From NCBI RefSeq assembly GCF_036997615.1, contig NZ_JAWLQA010000005.1: a stretch of DNA of 64,000 bases; one strand, written 5' to 3'. Positions 9,094 to 18,277 of this stretch are shown here, in pieces; the stretch's first letter is position 1; every line of letters starts with the position of its first letter. The position numbers and the translations under genes were made by a program. Under the pieces are notes generated by a model, which saw nothing but the letters and a program-made list of their open reading frames with translations, ran no database searches and had not been told where the DNA came from. This DNA comes from Brachyspira sp949287565. GTDB lineage: Bacteria > Spirochaetota > Brachyspiria > Brachyspirales > Brachyspiraceae.

Positions 9094-10116
9094 ATGAAAA
9101 GAATTTTATTACTAGCTACTACTTTAATAGGATTAACAGTTATGTTGGCAAGCTGCGGCAACAAAGAGCCTTATATAGCTGTTGTTTCCAAAGGATTCCA
9201 GCACAAGTTTTGGGTAACTGTTAGAGACGGTGCTGAAGCTGCTGCTAAACAAAATGGTGTAAAAATTAGCTTTGTAGGTCCTGAAACTGAGTCTGACTCA
9301 AAAATACAGCAAGATTTATTGGATAGTGAAATCAACAAATCACCTGATGCTATAGCTTTTGCTGCTGTAACAGGAGATTTCACTGAGCAAATTAAAAGAA
9401 TAAAAGAAAAAAATATACCTTTAATCGGTTTTGACTCTGGTATATTACCTGATCAAGCTCAAGGTGCTGTACTTGCTACTGCTTCTACTGACAACAGAGC
9501 TGCTGCTGCTATAGTTGCTGACAAAATGTTTGAAGCTTTAAAAACAAGAATAGCTACTTTCACTGCTGCTAATAAAGCTAAAATTGCTGTACTTCAATTA
9601 GATAACTCTGATACTGGTATAGGAAGAGCTGAAGGTTTCGTAAAAAGATTTACTGAATTAGCTGACGGTGATGCTACTACTGCTGGAAAATACACTTTAC
9701 AAGTTATAGTTCCTACTACTCAGAATGAAGCTGATATAGCTAATGAAGTTAATGCTTTAAGAGGAAAAAGCTGCTTAGGTATATATTTATCTAATGAAGC
9801 TATGGCTAGAGGTTTCTTAGTAGTATACAAAAGTGCTGAAGCTGGTGCTGCTAACACTATAGTTGGCGATGCTCAGGACGGCGGTGATTTAATAGCTATG
9901 GGATTTGACTCTGGAAAACCTCAATTAGATGCTATAAGAAGCGGTATAATAAAAGGTTCTGTTACTCAAGACCCTTACAGCATTGGTTTCCAAGCTGTTA
10001 CTTTAGCTTACAAAGCTTCTAAAGGTGAATCTGTTGCTAATGTTGACACTGGTGCTAAATGGTATGATAGTACAAATATAGATGATCCAGAAATAGCTAA
10101 ATTATTATATGAATAA
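9094..10116 (+). CDS. Sugar ABC importer substrate-binding lipoprotein
   Basis: 340 aa periplasmic-binding protein of the RbsB-like class (Peripla_BP_4). The signal peptide ends in the lipobox LASC, so the mature protein is lipid-anchored by Cys. The ligand fold is recognisable from IAVVSKGFQHKFWVTVRDGAEAAA and LIGFDSG. It follows the permease by 24 nt with an AAGGAG site. It is Ala-rich with heavy use of GCT codons, unlike the ATPase gene. fucI shares this bias, which points to high expression. L-fucose is the inferred ligand. Confidence 0.92.
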   Translation: MKRILLLATTLIGLTVMLASCGNKEPYIAVVSKGFQHKFWVTVRDGAEAAAKQNGVKISFVGPETESDSKIQQDLLDSEINKSPDAIAFAAVTGDFTEQIKRIKEKNIPLIGFDSGILPDQAQGAVLATASTDNRAAAAIVADKMFEALKTRIATFTAANKAKIAVLQLDNSDTGIGRAEGFVKRFTELADGDATTAGKYTLQVIVPTTQNEADIANEVNALRGKSCLGIYLSNEAMARGFLVVYKSAEAGAANTIVGDAQDGGDLIAMGFDSGKPQLDAIRSGIIKGSVTQDPYSIGFQAVTLAYKASKGESVANVDTGAKWYDSTNIDDPEIAKLLYE

Positions 10117-10141
10117 TTTTTAGGAGGTATAAATAATTATT

Positions 10142-11923
10142 ATGTTTAGAATGCAAAATAATTTACCAAAAGTAGGTATTAGACCTGTTATAGATGGTAG
10201 AAGAAATGGTGTTAGAGAATCTCTCGAAGACACTACTATGAATATGGCTAAAATAGCTGCAAAACTTATAGAAGAAAATATTAAACATCCTAGCGGTGAA
10301 AAAGTTGAATGTGTAATATCTGATACTACAATCGGCGGAGTTGCTGAAGCTGCTAGATGTCAGAAAAAATTTGATGAAAATAATGTTAAATTAACTCTTA
10401 CTGTTACACCTTGTTGGTGTTATGGTTCTGAAACTATTGATATGACTCCTGCTATACCTAAAGCAATTTGGGGTTTCAATGGTACTGAAAGACCTGGTGC
10501 TGTTTACTTGGCTGCTGCTGATGCTGGACATACTCAATTAGGACTTCCTGTATTCTCTATCTATGGTAAAGATGTTCAAGATGCAGGCGATGAAAATGTT
10601 CCTGATGATGTTAAAGAAAAAATACTTAGATTCGTAAGAGCTGGTCTTGCTGTTGCTACTATGAAAGATCAATCATACATAAGTATGGGTTATGTTGCTA
10701 TGGGTATCATGGGTTCTATGGTTGATGCTGAATTCTTACTTGACTATTTAGGAATGAGAACTGAATTCGTAGATATGAGTGAAATCAAAAGAAGATTAGA
10801 ATTAGAAATCTATGATAAAGAAGAATTCAAAAAAGCTTGGGAATGGGCTAAACAATGCAAATTTGGTGCTGACAACAATAAAGTAAAAGCTTCTGATGAA
10901 GAGAAAGAAAAAGAATGGGCTACTTCTATTAAAATGGCTATGATTATGCGTGATTTAATGGTAGGCAATCCAAAATTAGCTGAAATGGGATATATAGAAG
11001 AAGCACAAGGTCATAATGCTATAGTTGGCGGTTTCCAAGGTCAAAGACATTGGACTGACTATATGCCTAACGGCGACTTTGCTGAAGCTATTCTTAATTC
11101 ATCTTTCGACTGGAACGGTATAAGAGAACCTTATGTTGTTGCTACTGAAAATGACTCTTTGAATGGTCTTTCTATGTTATTCGCTCACTTATTAACTTGT
11201 AAATCTCAATTATTTGCTGATGTTAGAACTTATTGGAGTCCTGAAGCAGTTAAAAGAGTTACAGGAAAAGAACTTACTGGAAAAGCTAAAGACGGTATTA
11301 TTCACTTAATCAATTCAGGTGCTGCATCTTTAGACTGGACTGGCGAAGAAAAAGTTAATGGAAATCCTGCTTTAAAAGAATTCTGGAACATCACTGAAGA
11401 AGAAGCTAAAAAATGTCTTGATGCAACTCAATTCTCTCCTGCTAACAGAGAATATTTCAGAGGAGGCGGATTCTCATCTACTTTCTTAACTAAAGGTGAA
11501 ATGCCAATGACTATAATCAGACTTAATTTAGTTAAAGGTTATGGCCCTGTACTTCAAGTAGCTGAAGGTTATGCTGTTAATATTGATGACAGTATATTTG
11601 ATCCTATTAACAAAAGAACTGACTCTACTTGGCCTACTACTTGGTTTGCTCCTATACTTACAGGCAAAGACTCTTTCAAAGACGTTTATTCTGTAATGAA
11701 TGATTGGGGCGCTAACCACTGTGCTGCTGCTTATGGACATATAGGTGCTGATTTAATCACATTAGCTTCTATGTTACGCATACCTGTAAGCATGCATAAT
11801 GTTAGTGAAGATAGAATATTTAGACCTAAAGCTTGGAAAGCATTTGGTACAAAAGATTTAGAAGGTGCTGATTTCAGAGCTTGTAAACATTTTGGACCTT
11901 TATTTGGAAAAGTAACTAGGTAA
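10142..11923 (+). CDS. fucI: L-fucose isomerase
   Basis: 593 aa (E. coli FucI is 591), nearly collinear with FucI. It converts L-fucose to L-fuculose with Mn2+. Blocks seen: KVGIRPVIDGRRNGVRESLE, TVTPCWCYGSETIDM, IWGFNGTERPGAVYLAAA, GFQGQRHWTD, ATENDSLNG (metal-site Glu and Asp region), RTYWSPEAV, NSTWPTTW-type DSTWPTTWFAP, and SMHNVSEDR near the C-terminus, which holds the metal-site His. AGGAGGT (10122-10128) is 13 nt from the ATG, slightly long. The gene directly follows the binding-protein gene, so it belongs to the importer operon. A strong terminator follows it. Confidence 0.97.
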   Translation: MFRMQNNLPKVGIRPVIDGRRNGVRESLEDTTMNMAKIAAKLIEENIKHPSGEKVECVISDTTIGGVAEAARCQKKFDENNVKLTLTVTPCWCYGSETIDMTPAIPKAIWGFNGTERPGAVYLAAADAGHTQLGLPVFSIYGKDVQDAGDENVPDDVKEKILRFVRAGLAVATMKDQSYISMGYVAMGIMGSMVDAEFLLDYLGMRTEFVDMSEIKRRLELEIYDKEEFKKAWEWAKQCKFGADNNKVKASDEEKEKEWATSIKMAMIMRDLMVGNPKLAEMGYIEEAQGHNAIVGGFQGQRHWTDYMPNGDFAEAILNSSFDWNGIREPYVVATENDSLNGLSMLFAHLLTCKSQLFADVRTYWSPEAVKRVTGKELTGKAKDGIIHLINSGAASLDWTGEEKVNGNPALKEFWNITEEEAKKCLDATQFSPANREYFRGGGFSSTFLTKGEMPMTIIRLNLVKGYGPVLQVAEGYAVNIDDSIFDPINKRTDSTWPTTWFAPILTGKDSFKDVYSVMNDWGANHCAAAYGHIGADLITLASMLRIPVSMHNVSEDRIFRPKAWKAFGTKDLEGADFRACKHFGPLFGKVTR

Positions 11924-11943
11924 CAATATACAATCTTTTTTGT

Positions 11944-11980
11944 TCCCATTTAATATGTAACAATATTAAATGGGATTTTT
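11944..11980 (+). terminator. Intrinsic terminator after fucI
   Basis: A perfect 13-bp stem (11944-11956 with 11963-11975, arm TCCCATTTAATAT), a 6-nt loop and T5. It lies between fucI and fucU, so fucU is either reached by read-through or has its own promoter. Confidence 0.85.
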
Positions 11981-12007
11981 ATTAAAATTAAATTAAAGGA
12001 TTTAAAT

Positions 12008-12445
12008 ATGTTAAAAGGAATAGATCCTGTTGTTTCTCCCGAACTATTAAAAATATTATGTGAAATGGGTCATGGAAGTGAAATATTATTCGCTGACGGA
12101 AATTTCCCTTCTTATGATTATAATGCAAAAAAAATAATAAGACTTGATGGTATAGATATACCTACAGTTTTAAAAGCAATCATGCCATTATTTCCTTTGG
12201 ATACTTTTGTAGAAAGCCCTGTCGTATTAATGCAGCCTAATGCTGATTTTGGAAGGGAACCTGATGTATGGGCTAAATATAAAGACATCATAGGAAAACA
12301 TCAAAAAGTAAATTATGAATATTTGGAGAGATTCGCATATTATGACAGGTGTAAAAATGTTTATGCTATTGTGGCTACAAGCGAACTTGAAATATATGCA
12401 AATATTATACTCAAAAAAGGCGTAATTTTTCCAGACAAAAAATGA
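12008..12445 (+). CDS. fucU: L-fucose mutarotase (RbsD/FucU family)
   Basis: 145 aa, the usual FucU length. It interconverts alpha and beta anomers of L-fucose and so speeds supply of the anomer used by FucI. The N-terminus MLKGIDPVVSPELLKILCEMGHG, with the catalytic-region His of MGHG, and ILFADGNFPS are diagnostic. ATG is preceded by AAAGGA. It is the last gene of the plus-strand fucose arm, after the fucI terminator. Confidence 0.93.
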   Translation: MLKGIDPVVSPELLKILCEMGHGSEILFADGNFPSYDYNAKKIIRLDGIDIPTVLKAIMPLFPLDTFVESPVVLMQPNADFGREPDVWAKYKDIIGKHQKVNYEYLERFAYYDRCKNVYAIVATSELEIYANIILKKGVIFPDKK

Positions 12446-12554
12446 TATCTCCAAAATATAAAAGCAAGTCTTTATTAATTTAAAGGCTTGCTATTATAAA
12501 TTAAATAAAAATTTTCTACTGCTTTAATCTAAAAAATAAACTTATAATTATATT

Positions 12555-14174
12555 TTAAAATACTGCAATTCCAGAATCGGTTCTTCCATCACATCCAGCA
12601 CAATAAACATTATTATCATTCTTTAGTATAACTTGTCCGCGTCCAAAATATACGAAATTTGTTATATGAGGCTTTTTAGTAATATTATGTCCTAATGATG
12701 AAAGCTCTGAAAATAGTATATCATCAAAATTATATTCTAATTCTATATTCTTCTCCCCTACCCATTGCCATCTAGGTTTATCTAATGCTGCCTGAGGATT
12801 CAAATTATGATCTATTAAGTTACTCATAACCTGTAAATGTCCCTGAGGCTGCATGAAAGCTCCCATAACACCTAAAGCTGCATAAGGTTTTGAGTCCTTG
12901 CATATAAATGCTGGTATTATTGTGTGATAAGGCTTTTTATGTGGGGCTATAAAATTATCTGAATTAGGGTCCAATGAAAAATTAGCTCCCCTATTTTGTA
13001 ACGCTATTCCTGTTTCTGGAATCACTATACCAGAACCGAATGCACAGTAATTACTTTGTATATAAGAAACCATATTTCCTTCGCTATCTGCAGTTGCTAG
13101 ATAAACAGTGTCGCCTGATGAGAATATATGATTTATAGGTTCTAATGCTTTATTTACTCTTATTAATGAAGCTCTTTTCATAGCATATTCTTTTGAAAGC
13201 ATTTCTTCGATAGAAGTTTTCATATGATAAATATCAGCAACATATTTTTTTGTGTCTATGAATGCCAATTTCAATGCCTCTATTTTATAATGAGTACTTT
13301 CTAATGGTGTCAAATCTTTTAAATCAAAATGAGATAAAATATTTAAAGCCATTAATACTGTAATGCCATGTCCGTTAGGAGGTATCTCATAAATATCGTA
13401 TCCTCTGTAATTGGTTGTTATAGGAGTAACAAATTCAGGATAATATTCGTTTAAATCTTCTTTAGATAAATATCCTCCATACTTCTTCATAAATGCATCT
13501 ATCTTTTCAGCGTACTCTCCTCTATAAATACATTCTGAATTTGTGTTTCCTATATCCTCTAAAGTTTTTGCATGATATGGAAGTGTAACTATTTCACCAA
13601 GTTCCGGAGTTCTGCCATTAAAGGTAAAGATATCAAACCAATATTTAAACTCTTCTTTTTTTAATTTATCAGATTCTTTTAAATATGTATAATAAGATTC
13701 TTTCCAATCGAGAGCCACTTGAGGCTGAACAGCATAACCTTCTTTAGCATATCTAATAGCAGGTTCAAGTACATCTATAAGTTTTAATTTACCGAACTTT
13801 TTTACAAGTGTTGCCCAAGTTGCTGGTATTCCTCCAACCGTTACAGGCAAAAGTCCGTAAGTAGGCATTTGATCAAGATTAAGCGATAATATTTTATCAA
13901 CATCTAAATTCTTTGGAGAAAATCCGCTTCCATTGATAGCATATAAATTATTTTCAAAATTAATTATAGCAAAAGCATCGCCTCCCAAACCGTTTGAAGT
14001 AGGCTCAACCACTGTAAGTGCCGCTGCAGTTGCAATTGCCGCATCAATAGCATTTCCGCCTTTCTTTAATATTTCAAGTCCTGCCTGAGAAGCTAATATA
14101 TTGCTTGTAGAAACTATATTTTTTCCAAAAACTACATTTCTTTTAGATGGGTAAGTATTATCATAAAAATCCAT
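12555..14174 (-). CDS. Gamma-glutamyltransferase family protein
   Basis: N-terminal nucleophile hydrolase of about 539 aa. N-terminal blocks are VSTSNILASQAGLEILKKGGNAIDAAIA and EPTSNGLGGDAF. The processing site and nucleophile Thr lie in SGDTVYLATADSEGN, followed by NRGANFSLDP. It resembles B. subtilis YwrD-type proteins. I see no clear signal peptide, so a cytoplasmic gamma-glutamyl hydrolase or transferase is likely. The start is placed at ATG 14174, not the in-frame TTG at 14186, since GGA lies 7 nt upstream of the ATG. It stands alone, convergent with fucU. Confidence 0.85.
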   Translation of the reverse strand: MDFYDNTYPSKRNVVFGKNIVSTSNILASQAGLEILKKGGNAIDAAIATAAALTVVEPTSNGLGGDAFAIINFENNLYAINGSGFSPKNLDVDKILSLNLDQMPTYGLLPVTVGGIPATWATLVKKFGKLKLIDVLEPAIRYAKEGYAVQPQVALDWKESYYTYLKESDKLKKEEFKYWFDIFTFNGRTPELGEIVTLPYHAKTLEDIGNTNSECIYRGEYAEKIDAFMKKYGGYLSKEDLNEYYPEFVTPITTNYRGYDIYEIPPNGHGITVLMALNILSHFDLKDLTPLESTHYKIEALKLAFIDTKKYVADIYHMKTSIEEMLSKEYAMKRASLIRVNKALEPINHIFSSGDTVYLATADSEGNMVSYIQSNYCAFGSGIVIPETGIALQNRGANFSLDPNSDNFIAPHKKPYHTIIPAFICKDSKPYAALGVMGAFMQPQGHLQVMSNLIDHNLNPQAALDKPRWQWVGEKNIELEYNFDDILFSELSSLGHNITKKPHITNFVYFGRGQVILKNDNNVYCAGCDGRTDSGIAVF

Positions 14175-14203
14175 AATAAAATCCAATACTTTATTTTAAA
14201 TAT

Positions 14204-14265
14204 TAGACTTGCAGCAAAACTTCTTAAAAATAATGTTTTATAATATTAGCTTTACAGCAAGTCTA
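14204..14265. repeat. Inverted repeat between the TPR gene and the gamma-glutamyltransferase gene
   Basis: TAGACTTGC (14204-14212) is repeated as GCAAGTCTA (14257-14265), a perfect 9-bp inverted repeat with a 44-nt spacer. It lies after the minus-strand TPR gene. It may act as a 3' hairpin, but there is no clear T run. Confidence 0.35.
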
Positions 14266-14313
14266 TTATGTATATATTTTATTATACTAACAAAAATATA
14301 ATTGTCAAAAATT

Positions 14314-16449
14314 TTATATATTCAATTTTTCTAAACATTCTTTTGCTTCATTATCATAAATATTTATATCCAAAACTTTTTTATAACATTCTTTGGCATT
14401 TTCTTTATCATCAATTTTTAAATATAATTCGGCAATTTCTTTTAAAGTATCACATCTATATGGACGAGTCTCAAAATATTTTTTATCAATATCTATAGCC
14501 TTTTTATAATATTCTTTTGCCAACTCTTTTTCATTAAGATCATTATAAACTTCAGCAATTGATATATAATACTCTTCACGATTAGGTTCTAATGAAACAG
14601 CATATTTATAGCACTTTAATGCCTTATTTTTATTATCTATTTTTATATATAAATCGCCTATCTTTCTTGAATAATAACCTTTAAATTCTTTTCTCTCCCA
14701 TATGTTTTCTCTTCTGAACATACTACTAGCACTTTTTATTTCAAGTTTTATAGCTTTTTTATATGCTTCAATAGCTTTGTTTTTATTGCCTATAGAATTA
14801 TATAAATCTCCTATACTCTCTAAATCCCAAGAATTTTTATCTTTTTCATTTTCATAAATCTCTATTGCTTTTTTATAATATTCTTCTGCATTTTCCTTTT
14901 CTCCTAAACTTTCATAAATCTCTGCAATAGCTGTGAAATTATAGCCATATTTTTTATTGTCTTCTAAATCAATATATTTTTTATAATACTCAATAGCCTT
15001 GTATTTTTCGCCTATATGCAAATATAAATTATATAATCCTTTATAATCATTCTTATCAATATAATAATTAATAGCTTTATTAATAAATAAATCTCTTTTA
15101 TCCTTTTTTGAAAGTTGTTCATATAAATCCAATAATTTTGTCATATTACAATAAACATTTCCACTGCTTCTGCATTCAAAATTCAAATATTTTTCGTACA
15201 TCTCTAAAGCCTTATCATAATTTTTAATTTCTTGATAAATATGTCCTAAAAGAGAATAATAATAACTATCAAAATCATTAATTTCCATAAGTTTATTACA
15301 CATTTCAATAGCTTCATCATATCTGTAAATATTTTTATATAAATCAGCTAAAGTTCCATAAACTCTATAATTAATATCCTCTTTATTATTCAGTAAATAT
15401 TTTTTCAGTAAATATTTTTCAAGTACATTAGCCGCTTTATCACATATATTCAAATCATAAGAATATATAGTTTCTAATCCATCATAATATTCAAAATTAC
15501 TAGGCTCTTCATCTATAAGCTGATTAAATGCTTCTATCAAATATTTATAATCTTCAATATCTTTATTATATAGATATCTTATCCAACGCCATTCATGTTT
15601 TTTAATATATTCTTTATATGCATCAATTCCTTTCTGATACTCTCCTAAAGCCATATAAGATTTAGCTAATGCATTTATTGCACTAATATTTTCAATATAA
15701 TCACAAGAAGGATCAATTTCCAATACCTTCTCATAATTTTCTATTGCCTTATCATATTCTTTTTTCTCAAAATATGATAATCCTAAATACATAAAATCGC
15801 TTTGATCATGACGAGGAAGTTTTATTATTTCTTTAAACACTTCTATTGCTTCATCATATTTACCCAATTTAAAATATGATTCTCCTATCACAGTAAGATA
15901 ATATTCCATATAATTACTATCATCAACAACATAGCTTTTATTTAACTTAACTGCTTTTTTACCGCATTCTATTGCCGCATAATAATTTTTATTTTCCAGA
16001 TTAATATATCCTAAAAGATGCCAATATGCTGAATCATTTGCATTTAATTCTATAGCTTTTTTAATAAGTTTTAATGCTTCATTATATTTTTCATTTCCTC
16101 TAAAATTATGTAGATAATTGATCGCTGTATAGTATAATACTTTATCATCATTAGGATTTATTAACAAAACTTTTCTAAACTGGTTTTCTGCTTTTTTATT
16201 ATCTCTATTAGAATAATATGCCCTTCCTAATAAAGTTAAAGCTTTTACATTATTTTTATCTTTTTTAATATACTCTTTTAATACTTCTATAACTTCATCA
16301 ATTATATTTTCATTATTATTCTCATCATTATTTTGATAATCTTCATCATTTTCTTTATTATCTGATTGATTATCAAATTCATCGGGTTCATAAGAACATT
16401 CTTTGTTTATTATATTTTCGATTTCTTCTAAAGTGTATGATTTTTTCAT
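14314..16449 (-). CDS. Large TPR-repeat protein
   Basis: 711 aa soluble protein made almost entirely of tetratricopeptide repeats. Examples are LLGRAYYSNRDNKKAENQFRKVL, YLGLSYFEKKEYDKAIENYEKVLEIDP and YYISIAEVYNDLNEKELAKEYYKKAIDID. The first 60 residues are acidic and Asn-rich. No signal peptide or catalytic domain is visible, so it is probably a cytoplasmic scaffold; its partner is unknown. A GGAGC Shine-Dalgarno lies upstream of the ATG. The next upstream gene on the same strand (387 aa) starts about 1.2 kb away and may be cotranscribed, with about a 95-nt gap. Confidence 0.88.
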   Translation of the reverse strand: MKKSYTLEEIENIINKECSYEPDEFDNQSDNKENDEDYQNNDENNNENIIDEVIEVLKEYIKKDKNNVKALTLLGRAYYSNRDNKKAENQFRKVLLINPNDDKVLYYTAINYLHNFRGNEKYNEALKLIKKAIELNANDSAYWHLLGYINLENKNYYAAIECGKKAVKLNKSYVVDDSNYMEYYLTVIGESYFKLGKYDEAIEVFKEIIKLPRHDQSDFMYLGLSYFEKKEYDKAIENYEKVLEIDPSCDYIENISAINALAKSYMALGEYQKGIDAYKEYIKKHEWRWIRYLYNKDIEDYKYLIEAFNQLIDEEPSNFEYYDGLETIYSYDLNICDKAANVLEKYLLKKYLLNNKEDINYRVYGTLADLYKNIYRYDEAIEMCNKLMEINDFDSYYYSLLGHIYQEIKNYDKALEMYEKYLNFECRSSGNVYCNMTKLLDLYEQLSKKDKRDLFINKAINYYIDKNDYKGLYNLYLHIGEKYKAIEYYKKYIDLEDNKKYGYNFTAIAEIYESLGEKENAEEYYKKAIEIYENEKDKNSWDLESIGDLYNSIGNKNKAIEAYKKAIKLEIKSASSMFRRENIWERKEFKGYYSRKIGDLYIKIDNKNKALKCYKYAVSLEPNREEYYISIAEVYNDLNEKELAKEYYKKAIDIDKKYFETRPYRCDTLKEIAELYLKIDDKENAKECYKKVLDINIYDNEAKECLEKLNI

Positions 16450-16544
16450 AGTATAGCTCCTATATTTTTATTATTTTTTAATTATATAGAGGTACAAAAA
16501 ACGGCTTCACGGGAGGTTTTTAAATAATAAATCAGTATAAATAA

Positions 16545-17708
16545 TTACAGCTTATATAAAAATCTCTTATCACCTTTGAAATATCTTTCTATAAGTTTAT
16601 CCCTGTCTAAATATCTTGTATAATTCATAATGTACCTTAAAGCCAAATCAATATACTCTTTGGAATTATCTTTGTAATTTTCTTTGATATATTCTTTTAA
16701 TACATAAATGGCTTTATTAGGAGCAAATCTATGACTAGGACTATAACCCAAAATATAATCATATAATAGTCTGTCGCATTTCTCTTTTATATCATCATTT
16801 ATAGAATTATTGACTTCTTCTCTATCTTTCATCAGCTTTTTATAAAAATGCTCAAATAATTCATTGTACCCTGTTATAAAAAATGGAAATGAAAATAAAT
16901 CTCTATTTTCAAAATAATAATCTATATCTTCTTCATCATATATAATATAACTTTTCATACAGTCATCTTTATCTGTGATATTGTATTTATCTAATTCTCT
17001 TTGGTATTCTTCTTCCCAATGTTTGCTGCATCTTTCATCAAAATACTTCATTGCTTCATTCTTATTTTCACTTCCCCATTCGCTAAACCAAGTTCTTGAA
17101 TCAATTTCTCCGCTTTCAAAAAACTCATCAACCAATTCTTTAGTTTCAAAAAATATATATCCGTTCTTTCTATACTTTTCAGAAATCATTTCTTTTTTAT
17201 CTTTTTTATTTTCTTTATAATCTTCTTCATCTTCTTTTTCTATAAAATCTCTGTACTCGCCGTCATCATATTCATAATGCCAAGAAGGAATTAATAGTTC
17301 ATACATTCCATCATCTTCTACATACACATGCAATTCTGAAAACTCATCATCTAGTATAGGAAATTTATCATTATGATACTTCTCATAAATATCTGGAAAT
17401 TTATCCTTTTCTAATAAACATTTATAATCCCAGCCCAATAAGTCTTTTTGTGTTTCTGGGTCTGGATGCACAAACTGTTCAAAGTTAATCCTTATTAAAT
17501 ATTTTTCTAATACTCTTATAAAAGTATATACTGAACAATTATGATGATCATTTATTATGAGTTTATCTGCTTCTTCTATTTCTATATTATTTTTCTTTAT
17601 AAGTTTATCAAGTTCTTCTAAAAAATAATTTAATGAATGTTTGCTATAATAATAATCGTTTTTATCTTGTATAATATATTTTTTATTTTGTCTGTTTAAT
17701 TCTTCCAT
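16545..17708 (-). CDS. Uncharacterised acidic protein
   Basis: 387 aa. I do not recognise a family. It is rich in Asp, Glu, Lys and Tyr, has no signal peptide or membrane segment, and contains a central acidic run around residues 150-175 (EKEDEEDYKENKKDKKE). AAGGAT lies 10 nt before the ATG. It is upstream of the TPR gene on the same strand and divergent from the zinc-finger microprotein. Low-complexity acidity and good start context argue for a real cytoplasmic protein of unknown role. Confidence 0.7.
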   Translation of the reverse strand: MEELNRQNKKYIIQDKNDYYYSKHSLNYFLEELDKLIKKNNIEIEEADKLIINDHHNCSVYTFIRVLEKYLIRINFEQFVHPDPETQKDLLGWDYKCLLEKDKFPDIYEKYHNDKFPILDDEFSELHVYVEDDGMYELLIPSWHYEYDDGEYRDFIEKEDEEDYKENKKDKKEMISEKYRKNGYIFFETKELVDEFFESGEIDSRTWFSEWGSENKNEAMKYFDERCSKHWEEEYQRELDKYNITDKDDCMKSYIIYDEEDIDYYFENRDLFSFPFFITGYNELFEHFYKKLMKDREEVNNSINDDIKEKCDRLLYDYILGYSPSHRFAPNKAIYVLKEYIKENYKDNSKEYIDLALRYIMNYTRYLDRDKLIERYFKGDKRFLYKL

Positions 17709-17756
17709 AAGATTATATCCTTTTAAATTTTTAATTTAATTATAATATATGGACAT

Positions 17757-17845
17757 GACAAATTTTGACGCTTTTTTGAATATAAATTAAATAGAATTTT
17801 TTTATCACTTTTTTATAATAAATAAATTTTGCGACAATTTTTGTC
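17757..17845. promoter_or_regulatory. Pair of operator-like 13-mers in a divergent promoter region
   Basis: GACAAATTTTGAC (17757-17769) and GACAATTTTTGTC (17833-17845) differ at two positions. The second is a perfect dyad, GACAA-TTT-TTGTC. They lie 63 bp apart between the divergent 387-aa gene and the zinc-finger gene. Two similar symmetric sites in one promoter region suggest a repressor or activator site, but no regulator is identified. Confidence 0.4.
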
Positions 17846-17901
17846 ATAGTAATATGCTATATTAATAATATAAAATAAATATTAAATACAGGAGGCTTTA
17901 T

Positions 17902-18156
17902 ATGGCTCAAAATTTTTACTGCGAATACTGCGGAACAAAAGCAAATTCAATATCAGCTTTAACAAACAATAATTGTATCAGACACCCAAATGGTCCTAAT
18001 AAAGGTAAACACAAACTTTATGAAGGAGATGAAAAATCAGAATATTTCTGTAAATATTGCGGAACAAAAGCTAATTCAATATCAGCTTTAACAAACAATA
18101 ATTGTATCAGACATCCTAATGGTCCTAATAAAGGAAGGCATTTACCCGCTTTATAA
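17902..18156 (+). CDS. Tandem zinc-finger microprotein
   Basis: 84 aa made of two almost identical copies of one module (about residues 5-38 and 48-81). Each has a CxxC pair (YCGTK context, CEYC and CKYC), then an invariant SISALTNNN segment, a Cys, and a His three residues on (CIRH), so a C2-CH type zinc site is likely. Each ends NGPNKG(K/R)H. A strong AGGAGG precedes the ATG. Single-module relatives occur in several anaerobes as I recall. Function is unknown; nucleic-acid binding is a guess. A hairpin terminator follows. Confidence 0.8.
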   Translation: MAQNFYCEYCGTKANSISALTNNNCIRHPNGPNKGKHKLYEGDEKSEYFCKYCGTKANSISALTNNNCIRHPNGPNKGRHLPAL

Positions 18157-18175
18157 AGCAAACAGTTTTTTATTT

Positions 18176-18205
18176 TGTGCATAGTAATTTATTTTATTAT
18201 GCACA
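18176..18205 (+). terminator. Probable terminator after the zinc-finger gene
   Basis: TGTGCATAGTAA (18176-18187) pairs with TTATTATGCACA (18194-18205) with one G-T pair and a 6-nt loop. A T-rich but interrupted tract follows. Confidence 0.6.
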
Positions 18206-18277
18206 TATTTTATTTATAAGTATTGATTTTAAGCATATAATATAATATAATATACTTAAATTAAAGGAGTATAATAA

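Noticed and set aside
11528..11949. Two antisense frames inside fucI
   Set aside because: They are shadows of a strongly conserved coding frame on the other strand.
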